Below are positions 44,728-57,859 of a stretch of DNA of 64,000 bases, one piece after another. Each line of letters starts with the position of its first letter. Position 1 is the first letter of the stretch. The position numbers and the translations under genes are program-made. The notes below the pieces were generated by a model. That model searched no databases. It worked only from the letters and a program-made list of their open reading frames with translations, and was not told the origin of the DNA. The stretch is taken from positions 56,240,603-56,304,602 of the forward strand of contig OX328124.1 in NCBI GenBank assembly GCA_946811695.1. The letters run 5' to 3'. This stretch comes from Gonocerus acuteangulatus (taxonomy: Eukaryota > Arthropoda > Insecta > Hemiptera > Coreidae).

Positions 44728-44887
44728 GGCGCATCGACATAAATCTTGGCCATTAGCGCCGACGTCCAGGGTGCAGCCAGGAATTTTCTCAGCGAGCCCT
44801 GAGATGAGAAAATTTCTGGCGCCGGTGGGGATCGAACCCACCATCTCCGCTTATGAATCTATTGCGCTAGCCACTATACCACCCAGC
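44650..44887 (-). repeat. tRNA-headed SINE, family A, full-length with long tail
   Basis: On the minus strand: GGTGGTATAGTGGCTAGCGC (box A-like), then a box B GGTGGGTTCGATCCCCACCGG, the body with an inverted pair (AATTTTCTCATCTCAGGGCTCG/CGCTGAGAAAATTCCTGG), CTGCACCCTGGACGTCGGCG, the tail GCTAATGGCCAAGATTTATG-TCGATGCGCCGT and about 75 A. This is the most complete copy in the window. Confidence 0.88.
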
Positions 44888-45799
44888 AAAAAATATTAAA
44901 TAAATTCATAAGAATTGCTTATTTCTCACCTGCTTTTGAATCATGTTTTTCTTTTTCAAGATGTCCTGGCTGAGGAATTTGATGAAAGTAAAACAATCGA
45001 CAAGTCTAAAATATATATTTATGAATTCATTGTTCATCGTCGATATTAAGGATGATAAATTATAAACGAGTAGAAGGCGAATCTGAGTACGACACTTTTT
45101 AAAGAGAGAGAAACTGGAAAACATCCATATTTATAAAAACTCGAAAACATTCATGTTTATAATTTTGTATTTGTGGAATAGGTTCGTGGGAAAAGAGTTC
45201 GATAAATTAATTAGAACTGTGCAAGTTTTCCTTTCTCTTAGACGTGTCCTTAAAAAATATCAAAACTATTTTAAATTTTTGTATCGTTTTACTTATGTCA
45301 AGTTCCCACAACGAAGACATTTCGTAAAACCACAACTTCAACAGATTTCACTTTGCGCGATTTTGGGGTTTTCCCGATTATAAATTGGTAATCCCTACTT
45401 GTACTTGCAGATTTTTGTTTAGCATATTAAAATACATAGGATAGCCGTTGTCTCAGTTTCAATACTTTTTTTTATGGATTGTTTATTTATAAAATCAGGA
45501 TTTTTACTTTTTTGGGCTTCGAGAATATTCCGAAAAGCCCACATTCTTTAATTGCTGATTCGTGTTCTAGAGAGAAAAATACATAGGAATAATGTGGTCT
45601 CGAGTCCAGCAAATACTTTATTCTTGTGGACCTTATATAACGAAAAATAATATAGACTAATCAGAATTAATTTCCGTAATTGCAATAAATCCTTTTTGAG
45701 TAGAATAATTGAGAAATCAGCACTGAACAAAGGACTCAGTTTATAAAATATTTGTCCCAAGTAGAAGCCCGAATATTTTTATTTTGCTTTGTTTAAGTC

Positions 45800-46020
45800 G
45801 CAAATGAGTGAGTCAGCCTGGAAGTGAAGGAGGGTTTGGAAGTGAGGGGGTCAGTGTCCTAGCCCCTGTCGGCGTTCTGCGAACTTGAACCAACCGGCCA
45901 ATGTTCTTTCAGTTACAATCGTTTCACCTCATCGGGAAAAGTTCTATCTTTACGGTTAATTTAATCTAGGCTTGGAAGTTCATTTGACTATTGACTTTTC
46001 AGAAGGTTTCCGTGAACTTG
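45800..46020 (+). promoter_or_regulatory. Candidate promoter / 5' UTR exon of ATF6
   Basis: A more GC-balanced patch upstream of the first certain ATF6 exon holds a CCAAT box (45,898-45,902). It ends with a possible donor (CAGAAG/GTTTCC near 46,005). The first certain exon begins with a real acceptor two bases before its ATG, so some exon must lie upstream; this is one of two candidates. No TATA box or ERSE (CCAAT-N9-CCACG) is visible. Confidence 0.28.
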
Positions 46021-46697
46021 CTCTTTTCATTAGCTCCATATTTATTTCCTGATAATATTTTTTTAGGCAATGTTTTTATGTTCTCAGTGATTAGTCAAAC
46101 ATTTTAAGCATAATGTACTCCTTAGTAATTAAGTCTACTTCGTTTTGTAATATGAATTGAAGATGTGGTCCATTGAAAATAACTGGAGTCAAATTGTTTA
46201 ATCCTTGTCTTACTGCAATTTAAAAGTGAGTTAACATTAGTAACAGTAAATTAACCTCTTCTATTATTATCAGTTATTGTATTTTTTTTCTAATTGTAAC
46301 TGATCTCTGTTGGAACTTATGATTTGGCCTTCAATTTCATTTAAGATATTATTTGAAAAAATTATTTTGAGGTTAAAATGTTTATGAAGTAGTGTTGACT
46401 ACCTTATTCTGTGTAATACAATTAAAGCTTTGAGTGTTGTCAATACATGTTTACACACTATGTTATTGTAAACATTATATGGCCACATGCTTATGCACTC
46501 CACTCGTTATAATCTTATTATTTTAAAGTTTTTCTAACATTATCTAATCTAATTACTATGTTCATTCTGAATATATTGAGGATATGTATAGCATACTGAA
46601 AATGATCAAATACACTGCTTATAACATCTATTTTAACCTAAATACTTCAAATTAAAATCTAAATTTTTTAAGTATTAGAGCATATTTTTTTGCAGAA

Positions 46698-46757
46698 ATG
46701 GATATAGAACTGTCAAGAGACCATGAAATTTTAGAAAATTTCACAAGTGATTTTGAT
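46698..46757 (+). CDS. ATF6: ATF6 exon (first certain)
   Basis: Encodes [20 protein letters not shown]. Acceptor TTTTTTTGCAG ends at 46,695, donor GTGAGT, phase 0 out. The two bases AA precede the ATG. Confidence 0.75.
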
Positions 46758-49374
46758 GTGAGTAATATTGTTTGTATTATTCAATAAATAATTTATACAA
46801 CTTCAACTTTTTCTTAACTAAGGGAGATCATTTATATTCTAGATGTTATTACCTGATGAAAACTTCGAAACTAAATCAATTTTAGACACGTCATTTCTCG
46901 ATTCACTTATAAATGAAGGCAATGTCAATCAATGGCCTGAAGTATTTCCTCAGCTCTCTGATCTTCGGAACTTTGGTGATTATTTTTATTTTTTCCTGAT
47001 ATAAACTAATTACTTTGAATGCATTCCGAGTTTATACTATCCTTATTTTGTAGAAGATGACGTAGAAATTAAAAGAGAAGTTTCAACTCTTGATGATTCA
47101 CTACATAGTATTATTTATTCCGACTCAAGTAGTAATTCTTCTGATGAGAAGGTAAGATTATTTTATGTATTTTCTCTATTACTAACAAAAGTTATACATG
47201 CAGTATCGAAAAATAAAAAGTTTTTTTTTCGGGTAAAAAGTCATCACTTCTAGTGGAATTAAAACCCACGATCATAGACACACCTTAACACTCACTGCCG
47301 CCGGGCCTCCTTTTCAAAATATAGATGAGTATACTGTGTGTATAGTAACCCAAGATATTTTTGCTGCAAACATTTGTTTTTTGTTTTTTTTAAATCAAGA
47401 ATTTCCTCTTGTTCCACTATCATTTCTATTTCATTTGAAATTTAAGGCTTGTAATAATTCTCGTGGCTCATTCTTTAATACATGCTCAATATTCATCAAA
47501 AGTGAGACAATATAAAGGAAACTATGAACTGACAAATCATAATATAGGATTTTCAACAATATTTAAATGCGAAGATGTAGATGATCGGGGTTCGGTCATG
47601 TGTTAAATAAAACTACATTTTATAACTAAAATGAGTTATATTTTTTTGCCAAGGTTTCGAATTGAATTACAGGCCATCTTCAGGGCTATGGACGAGAGAG
47701 AGAACAGTTCGTTAAAATTTAACGAATAAATTTAACAGTTTCACATGAGATAGTAGAAGAATCTCACTGTTAACGTTTGGTTACTTGCTAGAATAGAATG
47801 TTTTACAGCTGTCTCCAGAAAATAATAATCGTTAAGCCTATTTTCATAAAATAATTAACACCTTCATTTTATTAGGATGTGCAAACATAAGCCCGAGTAC
47901 GGCGATAAAAAACTATGTGGAGAGGATAGCTAAGTACCGCTTTTTTTTTCTACTTCAAATAAACTAAGGATAATTGAATTTCATTACAGATATCTTCACA
48001 AACTAAATGCACCAAATTCATTGGACAATTTTGGCAAAAAAAGAACATATTGTTAAAAGCTACATATACACATGAGACTTCCAGGGTATTACCAATTTTT
48101 CAGGAATAAAATAACTGGTATAAAATATTATACTTTTGACTCAAAACTTTGAAATTTTTACTCTGCGAGAAAACAGTCAACAAAAAGGTGTTTTGTGATC
48201 AGAACTATTCATAAAATGGAAAAACAATATAAGAGCAGTATTTTACAACTAATTAGTTATAAAAAAAAGTTAGTTTAAACAAGATTGAACTACTTAGGTT
48301 TTAAGGGATTTTTCCCTCTTGGCACTACTCTGTGCTGGCCCATTGTCACAAAAATGGCTATTAATCTCGAATGGGTTACTGACCATATTTTAATTTAAAT
48401 CAACTATCCACACGTTAATTACTAATAAGCTTTTTTTTTCTTAAATAAATGAATACGAATTTAAAGAAATAACTATAGCTAAATAACTTTGTTTTCTTGA
48501 GACTGTTTCTCTATACTTATTTTTTTTAGTTCACGTTTGAGACGCCTCCAGTGTCACCACCAAGGGAAGAACTATCCCATTGCCTTCAGTTTTCATTTTC
48601 TGAGCCTCCACAGAAAAAATCAACTATCCTCAAAATTAACCCGAAAAACATAAAGATTATTCGAAATATTAAAGGTATGTAATAAAATTCAATAAATTGA
48701 CAAATATTTATATCCGCGGGTTTTCCTCCTACAATGTGGGAGGGAACGTGCTGCAAGGGGCAGAAGTTTTATTTTGTAATTCACTAGGTTGGATTCCAGG
48801 ACCAGAAAAAAACTTAATCTTCTAGTTGTGCATGGGTTACTTTTAAAATATGATCAAATGAACCAAATATAAGTTCATACGAAGAAATATTTATTTGTTT
48901 TTATTATTAAATTTTATTATTAATAAATTTTAAGATCCATTTATTATTAACGACGAATTATCTATAGGTTACTACCCTTTTCTAGCCAGGATAGGGCTGA
49001 TGCCTTATCTTTTTTCTAAAGAAAAGTCTACACACCTAGTGGGAATCAAACCCACGACCCTTTGGCACTGAGTGCTAAGTGCTTACGCCTTAACGCTCAC
49101 GGCCACTGGGCCTCCTATTTTTTTTTTTTTTTTTAATATTTACTTGAGGATCTCTGCCACTCAGGCAATTTGATCTATGAAATATCTCACATATAAATTC
49201 GACTTAAAACAATAATAAACAGAAAATATTTAAAAAGATACCTAAAACAATCAAACTAATTTCAGAACTCAGAACCAAGGGAAAAAAATACCAAATTGTC
49301 CTGAACATTTTTATTAGAAAACAGCTGTTTTCATCAAACTGGCTCTTACTATATATATATAAGTTTTTTTATTC

Positions 49375-49439
<65 letters not shown>

Positions 49440-49806
49440 AATATATAAATAAATAAAAAAAAACTGACCAAATATATTTAATTTTTCATAATTAAAGGTC
49501 ATCTTTTAGTCCTGGCTGCAGTCTTTATTCTTCTAGATTTTTTAGGTTGACTCTGCTGAAGACGAGACAGTTATTATTTTCTTTACTTCTTCATCTTTCC
49601 ATTCGTTCCACTTCTTCATTCTCACTCGGATGCCTTTCCACATGTCCGGTAATATTACTAGCAGATTCCCTTTGAGGGCTCCTAGCTTCTTGAGGAGTAA
49701 GCTCTAAAATATCTCTCTCAGGAGACATTATTCTCGCTAGCCATTTTATCTAACGCTAGACATTATTCTAACGCTCAGCCATTTTATCAATTAAGAGATA
49801 CTTAAG

Positions 49807-49859
<53 letters not shown>

Positions 49860-52800
49860 GGCGCATCAACTATTTGGCTAACTTAAGGTAATATCACTAA
49901 CCTCTTGGTTACTTGCCCTAACATGTCTTGGTTCTGATTTAATTATTGTTTCTAAATAAAGACACTTTTGTGGGCTCGGAACACCAAAGAATGTATCTTC
50001 TACAATTGATGGATTATATATTTTGATTTTTTTTTATTCTAGGCATTTAGGATATTTTAATAGACCATTCATCATTCTTAGAATGGATTATAATTTTGTG
50101 AATCATCCCTGAGGCTGTTGCAGTAGATATATTAAGTTCTTTATTTGTAGATGGTATTTTGTTAATAAGAACTGGGTGGGGTCTCCCTTAGTCTAGTGGC
50201 TAGCGCGCTAGATTCATAAGCGGGAGATGGTGGGTTCAATCCCCATCGGCGGCAGGAATTTTCTCATCTCAGGGCTCGCTGAGAAAATTCCTGGCTGCAC
50301 CCTGGATGTCGGTGTTAATGGCCAAAATTTGTCGATGCGCCTTAAAAAAAAACAAAAAAAAAAAAAAAAACTGGGTGATTTATTTCAAGCTTGTTTTTAT
50401 GAAGCACAGAACATATTGCAGCTAAATGATTGGTTTTGCAAATGAAACAGCTGATCCCTTCAGAGATTTTGTTTTAAATTATTTAACCTCAGTAATTATA
50501 ACCAACAATGAGGGTAACTTATTACAATGTTCTGGATTAATGAACAGCTTTCTCCTATGGTTAAGCACATGTGCTAAGCGTGGATCTTGAAGACTAGCTT
50601 TCAAACAAAACAAGGGCATTACTATGCCAATACCTAACCTGTTCAACGCATCTTTTAAAGCTTCGTTGGGTATTACTAGAAATTCATTTGATACTATAAC
50701 CCTTATGACTGACTCAAGGAGACAGTTTATTGCAATATCGTGGCCACCAATATTTGTAATAGGATGTTGGTTAATTCATTGATCCACTTCATTTCTACTG
50801 TTAAAGTGTACGCAAAATCTACCTTTAGAAATATAGGAGGCAAATTTTATAATTTCGAATCAAAATCATTCAAACTCAGCAGATAAACTTCTTGATTTCT
50901 TCCTTTTACAGTCTTCAAAACTATTGCATTTTCGCTGAGCCATAGTGATTTGCCCATTCGGTGCTATTAATAAAATGTGATTTGTTTGTAACATTTTTCA
51001 TTGTTGAAATTTTAACATCTGATAGGTTGATCTGTGATTCCATTACATGATAAATGTTCATTTGCTGGGTCAGTGAAATATAATATATTGATTTCAAGCT
51101 TACCAATGATAATTTAATGTATGCTTGTTCATAAATTTGGGCCAATAAACCTCGTCTTCTTAAAAAAAAAAAAAACAACGAAGTAAACTATATTCAATGT
51201 ACTTGTAAACACACATCAATATGAAGATAAAAATGTTAAAATAAAATTAAAAACATTTTTGTTTACATTTTTAGAACTATGGAAATAACATTGAAAACTT
51301 TTGTAGGTTTAAAACCTGTTGGGAAACAAACCCAAATTGTCCTTTCTAAGGATATCCTCCAGAAAGTAATGAAGTGTAAATCAGAAGAAGAAAAACCAAA
51401 GAAGACTTCAGTTCATCATCAGATCAGTAAGGCTTCTGCTTTAGAATGATTTTATATATTTTTCTTTAATTAATTCTATTCCTTAAATTTTCTTCACTAT
51501 AAAAATTTATGTTAGCACAGTCAATAGGTTTTTGTGCATTAAATACATGCATGCATGAGTTCGCTATGGCTCACTACTATAGTTCTCCCACAAACAAAGG
51601 AACCAGAAGGGGCGTGGCTGGAGGTGAGCTAAGCCTTCCCAAACATGGGCTGGATGCAGTGTGTGCGTGCTACTTGGTTCTTTTGTTTGTGGTAGGGCTA
51701 TAGAACAAGAAGATTTCTAACCTTTCGACACTTAACTTTGCTCGACTAATGTATTAGTCAGTCTTTTTATTCAACTTTAATTTAAGACTTAATTCAATCA
51801 TTAAATGTCAGTTTCATCAAGAATAATTTTCCGTTTAGTATTGTTTTTTAACTCACTCATAGATTCCTTGCTTTGAACTATTTTAGTAATATAATATGCA
51901 GAAATTTAATTTTTTAGCTGTTGGAGCCCCTATCATTCTGCCTTCCAATCAACTTTCGAGGATTCCTCTTTGTAATGCGGACACATCCAGTGTAAAAGTG
52001 GAACCACTCACTCAACCAATTGCTCCAACGCCATTTGTTAAGCGAGATAGTGTGGACACATCATTGAAGAGTGATATTAATGTCAGTATTTTATTTTTTT
52101 CTACAAATTGAGCTAGTTACTCTTTGCATGAACAAGAGAATATTTTATTTTTAGAGTTAATTCGAGGTTAATATTAAAACAAAAATAAGTAATTACAAAT
52201 CGACTCCTGTCACTTTAATGTATTGCTGAAATTGAACACAATTTCTAAATGATGTAATTAAATATAACATTTCCTTGTCAAATACCAATGTTTTAGTTTT
52301 TAGTAGGCCAAAGGAATTAATAAAATTTGAAAAAGAATAGAAGAAATTCTCCTAGTAGTTTCTAGTTAACCATTTACAGACTGAACCCAGTCCCAGTTGA
52401 AATTTTAAGGTTTTATTTTTTTTCTTAGTTTTATATTAAAATATTTCAATGACCTTTTTTTAAAAAAAAAAAAAACTGAAGAATTGTATACTTAATTTAA
52501 TGTTCCCAAATGGGGTTTATCACACTTTCCTGAAGAAGGAAAGTAGCAGTATAGGGCTAATGCCTTAGTTTTTTTCAAAATGAAGCCACTACCTCTAGTG
52601 GGAATCGAACCCACAACATTAGGCACATGGTTAGTAGTTTGAATCTTTATCTCGACATCAACGGCTCAAGGGATATTTTGGAATATTCTAGAGATGACCA
52701 ATACAACATTTTTTTAGCTAGAGAATGATAATCACTAAGCGTGAAAACTTCGAAGAATTTCTTCCTGGCCGACTTCAATACTTTCTTCGTGTTGTACAGT

Positions 52801-53450
52801 ATAGAGCCTTGTCATTTCAGCCAAATTTTGTATGCATTCTTTAGACAAGTATTCAAAGAAAGGTCTATTGACTGGGAATTAGAGAGGTAGGAAAATATTT
52901 TATTTATACATGTAAAAGGGTCGTTTGGAATTGACTTTATATAACTGTTTCAACAGATTTAGGAATATATGTATAAATATATAAATTTGTTTTATTTATT
53001 TTTTTTACGACCATCATCATCTAGGCCATTAATATCGACATCCAGGGTGTAGCAAGGAATTTTACCAACGAGCCGCTAGATGAGAAAATTCCTGCCGCTG
53101 GTGGGGATCGAACCCACCATCTTCCGCATAGGAATCTAAGGTGTTAGCCCCTAGACCACGAGGAGACCCGAATATAATTACTCTTATCGTTTTTAGTTGG
53201 GGTAGTTCTTTCCCAGAAGAAGCACAGGGATCTGACATTTCCTCTGAGTTATCAAAACACACAACATCTATTTCTATGTAATTTGAATTATTCCAAATTG
53301 GACACACCTCACTTCTATTTCTTGCTGCCTCACCCCATCATGAATTTTGGGAGTCAAGAAAGAAAGAAAATCTTTATTCAATAAACAAATAAAGATTACT
53401 GCCCAAGTCTATTGGGTTGCTATACACAAAGCCTGCTAATCATTCTTTAG

Positions 53451-53483
<33 letters not shown>

Positions 53484-56400
53484 CGGTGCATCGACAAATC
53501 TTGCTCATTAGCGCCTCAAAAATTTATTGAATTGATTTTGGGAATGTCTGTTAATTTCATCTTGATTGTGGAGGGAAAGAAAAGGAAATTTGGTAAGATT
53601 ATATTTAAAAAGTCTGTCACACAGGAGCTGCATAACTAAGGACTTTCCTCAGAATTTGGGTAGTGTAGACTGCTTTCCAGAACAATTTGCTTAAAATATT
53701 CTACTACATAAATAAAATAAAAACATGAATAGTTCTCTTTTAAATTTGTAATGAGTAACTGATCAATTATTAATTTGCTTCCAGAGTTATGTTTACACAT
53801 GGTACCTATTACACTACGTAATAAATACAAAAAACCTCATATTATCGTATTTTGATCTAATGCAGGAACAGGATACAGTCACTCTAGTGGTAGAAAGCGC
53901 TCCTTGCGGCGGCTTTGTGAACCTACGTCTGGCGGGCTTTTCTATTGAAATATATTACAAATTAAACCCCCGCTTTCCGATTGACCAATTCAGCTCATTT
54001 TTACAACACTTCTTTCTCATGAGTTACCCACGACGTATACCGCGTTTCGTTACAATACAGCAGAAATTACGACCGGTATGAGTATATTAGGAATTTGGGT
54101 CCGGAGTAAACCCCCCTTCTAATGAGCCGATTTAGTTTATTTTTACAACACATATTTACCTGTAGATTACCACTACGAATACCGAGTTTCGTCGAAATAT
54201 ACCAAAAATCACGGCTGGTAGTGGCGAATTGGTATTGTGGGTCCGGAGTAAACCCCCCCTTCGAATGAACCGATTTAGTTTATTTTTACAACACATATTT
54301 ACCTGTAGATTACCACTACGAATACCGAGTTTCGTCGAAATATACCAAAAATCACGGCTGGTAGTGGTGAATTGGTATTGTGGGTCCGGAGTAAACCCCC
54401 CCTCCTAATGAACCGATTTAGTTTATTTTTACAACACATATTTACCTGTGGATTACCACTACGAATACCGAGTTTCGTCGAAATATACCAAAAATCACCG
54501 CTGGTAGTGGCGAAATGGTATTGTGGGTCCGGAGTAAACCCCCCCTTCTAATGAACCGATTTAGTTCATTTTTATATCTCACTTTTCTCTCTATATTACC
54601 ACTACGAATACCAAGTTTCGTTGAAATATAACAAATTTTACGGCTGAAATAGTCAAATTAGTGTTTTGGGTTTGGGGTAAACCCCCCCTTCCGGTGGACC
54701 GACTTTGGTGGTTAACGAACTTGTTCAATTGTTTGCTAATTGAATGCTATATACCAAGTTTCATGATGAAAAAACAAAAACTCTGGAATTAAACCAGGCC
54801 ATTGGGCCTCCTTACAGATCAATTTCATAAGAAAGAAAGTGGTTATTGTAAACTTGATATCTTTAATTAAGATAACACTATAGTGTCATATGATTAATGT
54901 AGAATAATATTATTATTATTTCAGATTAAAGCACTGAAGAGACAACAGAGAATGATTAAGAATAGAGAATCAGCATGCCTTTCGAGGAAGAAGAAGAAAG
55001 AGTATGTGACTAAATTAGAGAATAGGGTTTCAGATCTAGAAAATGAAAATTCCCATCTCAAATGTGTGAGTATTTTTTATTGATTACTTGGAGTGCCCAT
55101 TTAGCTTTTGTGAATTCCCACAAGTAATTGTTTTTAATGGAAATTTGGACTCTACAAATTTTAGTATTCATAAGTACTTATTTTTCAATAGTTCGATACA
55201 ATATTATTTGTAGGTATTCTCAATTTTATCCTGGAATTGCCATAACCTTCATGTCTATTTCATGTTCTATAGATCACGAAAAAAAAAACCTGCAATATGT
55301 ATTATATTACATCACTAGCTGTCCCCTTCTTTCTTTCAGATTTCGCTCCACAGGGGTTTAAATTTGTTTAAACTTAAATTGTTAAAATTAATTTATAAAT
55401 ACAACATAAAGTTTTAACCTAAAGAATTGTGTGGGCTAAATATTAAGAGCTTCTATTCTAAGCTTTTTGAATCATAATAGGAGTGGTTAGGGATAATAGG
55501 AATAAGCATGACATGGAAATATGCTAAGATTTACATCATGGGCGTATATAGAAAACAATTTCGGGAGGGGCTGGAAAAATTTCGGGGGGGGGCAGAGACA
55601 ATTTCCGGGGTATGGAATACTAAAAATTTAGAGCTTGGAATAGTTTTAGGCAACTAAAACGCTATTAGACGTAAAATAAAATATTTGTTATGAACTAAGT
55701 GATCTTCTTTAATTTATTTTTAAGGGTTTTACGACAAGTTTTTATTATCAAATCTGCAAATGCTGCAGCCCCCTCAGCCCCCCCCTTATATACGCCCGTG
55801 ATTTACATACATTCATATATTTGTCTGTTTGCTCCCTCGGATCAATAAAAATAGACCAATTTTGATGAAGGAAAAAAATATATTATTTTGCATCAACAGT
55901 GGTTCAGATGAATACAAATAAAAGGTATTTGAAAATATTTACCTTATATTTTAGGAAAATGAAAGACTGAGAGGAAAAATTAAGGAATTGGAGAGTAATT
56001 TTAGCGACTTCTTGAAACCCAATAAATTTCTAAACACAAGTTTAAGGAAAACTACAGCTTTACTCGCTGTCCTTCTTATGGTCTCTCTTAATATTGGCTC
56101 TATGAGGTACTTTTCTTTGCTTAATCTCTTTTACTTGTTAGTATAATTAATGCAGAAGTTGTATTTAAACATGTTCAGTAACATGTGATTTCTTAGCTTT
56201 TCAAAACTTATAGTAAATATTTTTAAGACTTTGAATACTAATTGCTTATGGAAGGTTTATTTTTGATTAGATACTGCTTATCCCAAACATTGATATATGT
56301 TATAATTAAATTCTAAAATATGGCATTAGATATAATATTATTTTCAAACAGTAACTTGAATGATTATTGGAAACTAACCATTTGAGGTTTTTTATTCCAG

Positions 56401-57572
56401 CTTGCTCTCACGTGAGCATTTAACAAATGAACTGAGTGGATCATCACTCTTGCCGGCCAATCCTGGCAGTCAACATGGTAGAGCCCTCTTGTGGGCACAG
56501 CCTGAACTCCAAGAGACTGCGGAGAACAATACAACACCTGACAGGTCGACATGTCCCCTACACATCAACCAAACAGAATCCTTAAGGTTAGAATTGTTTT
56601 ATGGTAATAGATACTGTAACTACTATATTTTGTTAAACAAAGACAAGGTATGGTTGGGATTCGGCTATGAGAAAAAAACGTCAGACCTTCAGGAAGAAAT
56701 CTGTATTGGACGTTTCGGCTGCACTTTGGCAGCCTTCTTCAGCTAAAAAATATATACAACTTATAAGTAAAAAAATGAGCGTAGTTTATACATCATGACA
56801 ATAAATTTTAACCCATCTTATTTCGGTAAATATTAATTAGGTATTTAGGAAAATTCGGTAGATAGATAGTTAGAAAGTAAACAACATGTAGAAAGAAATA
56901 AGCAAACAGTACAAAAATAACATTATTAAAATTTTATATTATGAGAAAAACAATAGATTCTATAAGTGAATATATAAGTGAATTATAAATTGTATTCACT
57001 TATAGAATATATTATTTTTCTCATAATATAAAATTTTAATAATGTTATTTTTGTACGTTTGCTTATTTCTTTCTACGTGTTATTTACTTTCTAACTACCT
57101 ATCTACCGAATTTTCATTGTTTTAAAAATAAGATGGGTTCAAATTTATTGTCATGTATTAAACTACGCGCATTTCTGCCTGTTTTTATTTATTTGTTTTT
57201 TTTTTTTTTGTTTTTTTTTTTACGGCGCATCTACATCTTGGCCATTAGCGCCGGGCTATCTATAGGTTGCCGCCCTTTTATAATGCCAACAGCACGTGGT
57301 CGGTCACCCATTCAGGTACTGACCAATTTCTGCCTGTTTTTTTTACTTACAAGTTGTATATATTTTTTAGCTGAAGAAGGCTGCCAAAATGCAGCCGAAA
57401 CGTCCAATACAGATTTCTTCCTGAAGGTTTGACATTTTAGCGCGGTTCCTCCCTCCCTCATAGGGAGGAACCCCGCTTATAGGGTTGATACAATGAAACA
57501 ATCCGGAAGTGCCGACTAGAAAATTTTGCGTTTCAGAACCCCTGGAAACCGAAAATGATGGTAGTTCAAATT

Positions 57573-57622
<50 letters not shown>

Positions 57623-57794
57623 TTGTTTGTGAGACGGCTTCTCTCTCCAGCGGTGTTCTTCCTCTCCTTTGCGCAATATTTCGTCGGGTTCATCTCCGAC
57701 GAAATATTGCGCAAAGGAGAGGAAGAACACCGCTGGAGAGAGAAGCTGTCTCACAAACAAATCATATCAACCCCAGCGAAGAAACTTAAAACAA

Positions 57795-57859
<65 letters not shown>

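Larger units (their letters stand above)
37558..46695. other. Repeat-dense region, possible ATF6 intron 1
   Basis: No gene is supported apart from flanking exons. It carries the palindrome in TA tracts (38,138-38,601), the 124-bp tandem repeat (39,416-39,780), the 0.73 kb palindrome (40,325-41,050), a Helitron-like fragment (41,060-41,444), nested foldbacks (42,640-43,170), MITE copy D and a SINE. The frames at 44,906, 45,153 and 45,548 look like noise. Confidence 0.55.
48675..51306. other. ATF6 intron (2.6 kb), SINE-rich
   Basis: Holds a well-preserved family B SINE, a TA tract, a SINE tail with a long T run, and a family A SINE. The frame at 50,921-51,178 is unsupported. Confidence 0.6.
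52082..54924. other. ATF6 intron (2.8 kb) with SINEs and a 143-bp tandem repeat
   Basis: Contains a family B SINE remnant (52,540-52,680), a family A SINE (53,002-53,168), a tail-only SINE (53,451-53,516) and the tandem array at 53,977-54,692. Confidence 0.6.

Noticed and set aside
44650..44887. tRNA gene suggested by box A and box B
   Set aside because: The same head occurs many times fused to a conserved body and poly-A tail, so it is a SINE; stems are imperfect.
53977..54692. CRISPR-like array
   Set aside because: Units are directly contiguous 143-bp repeats with no unique spacers, in an animal genome.
56402..56746. 114-codon open frame
   Set aside because: Its first 61 codons are the ATF6 exon; the remainder is read-through into an intron and the end of a palindromic element.
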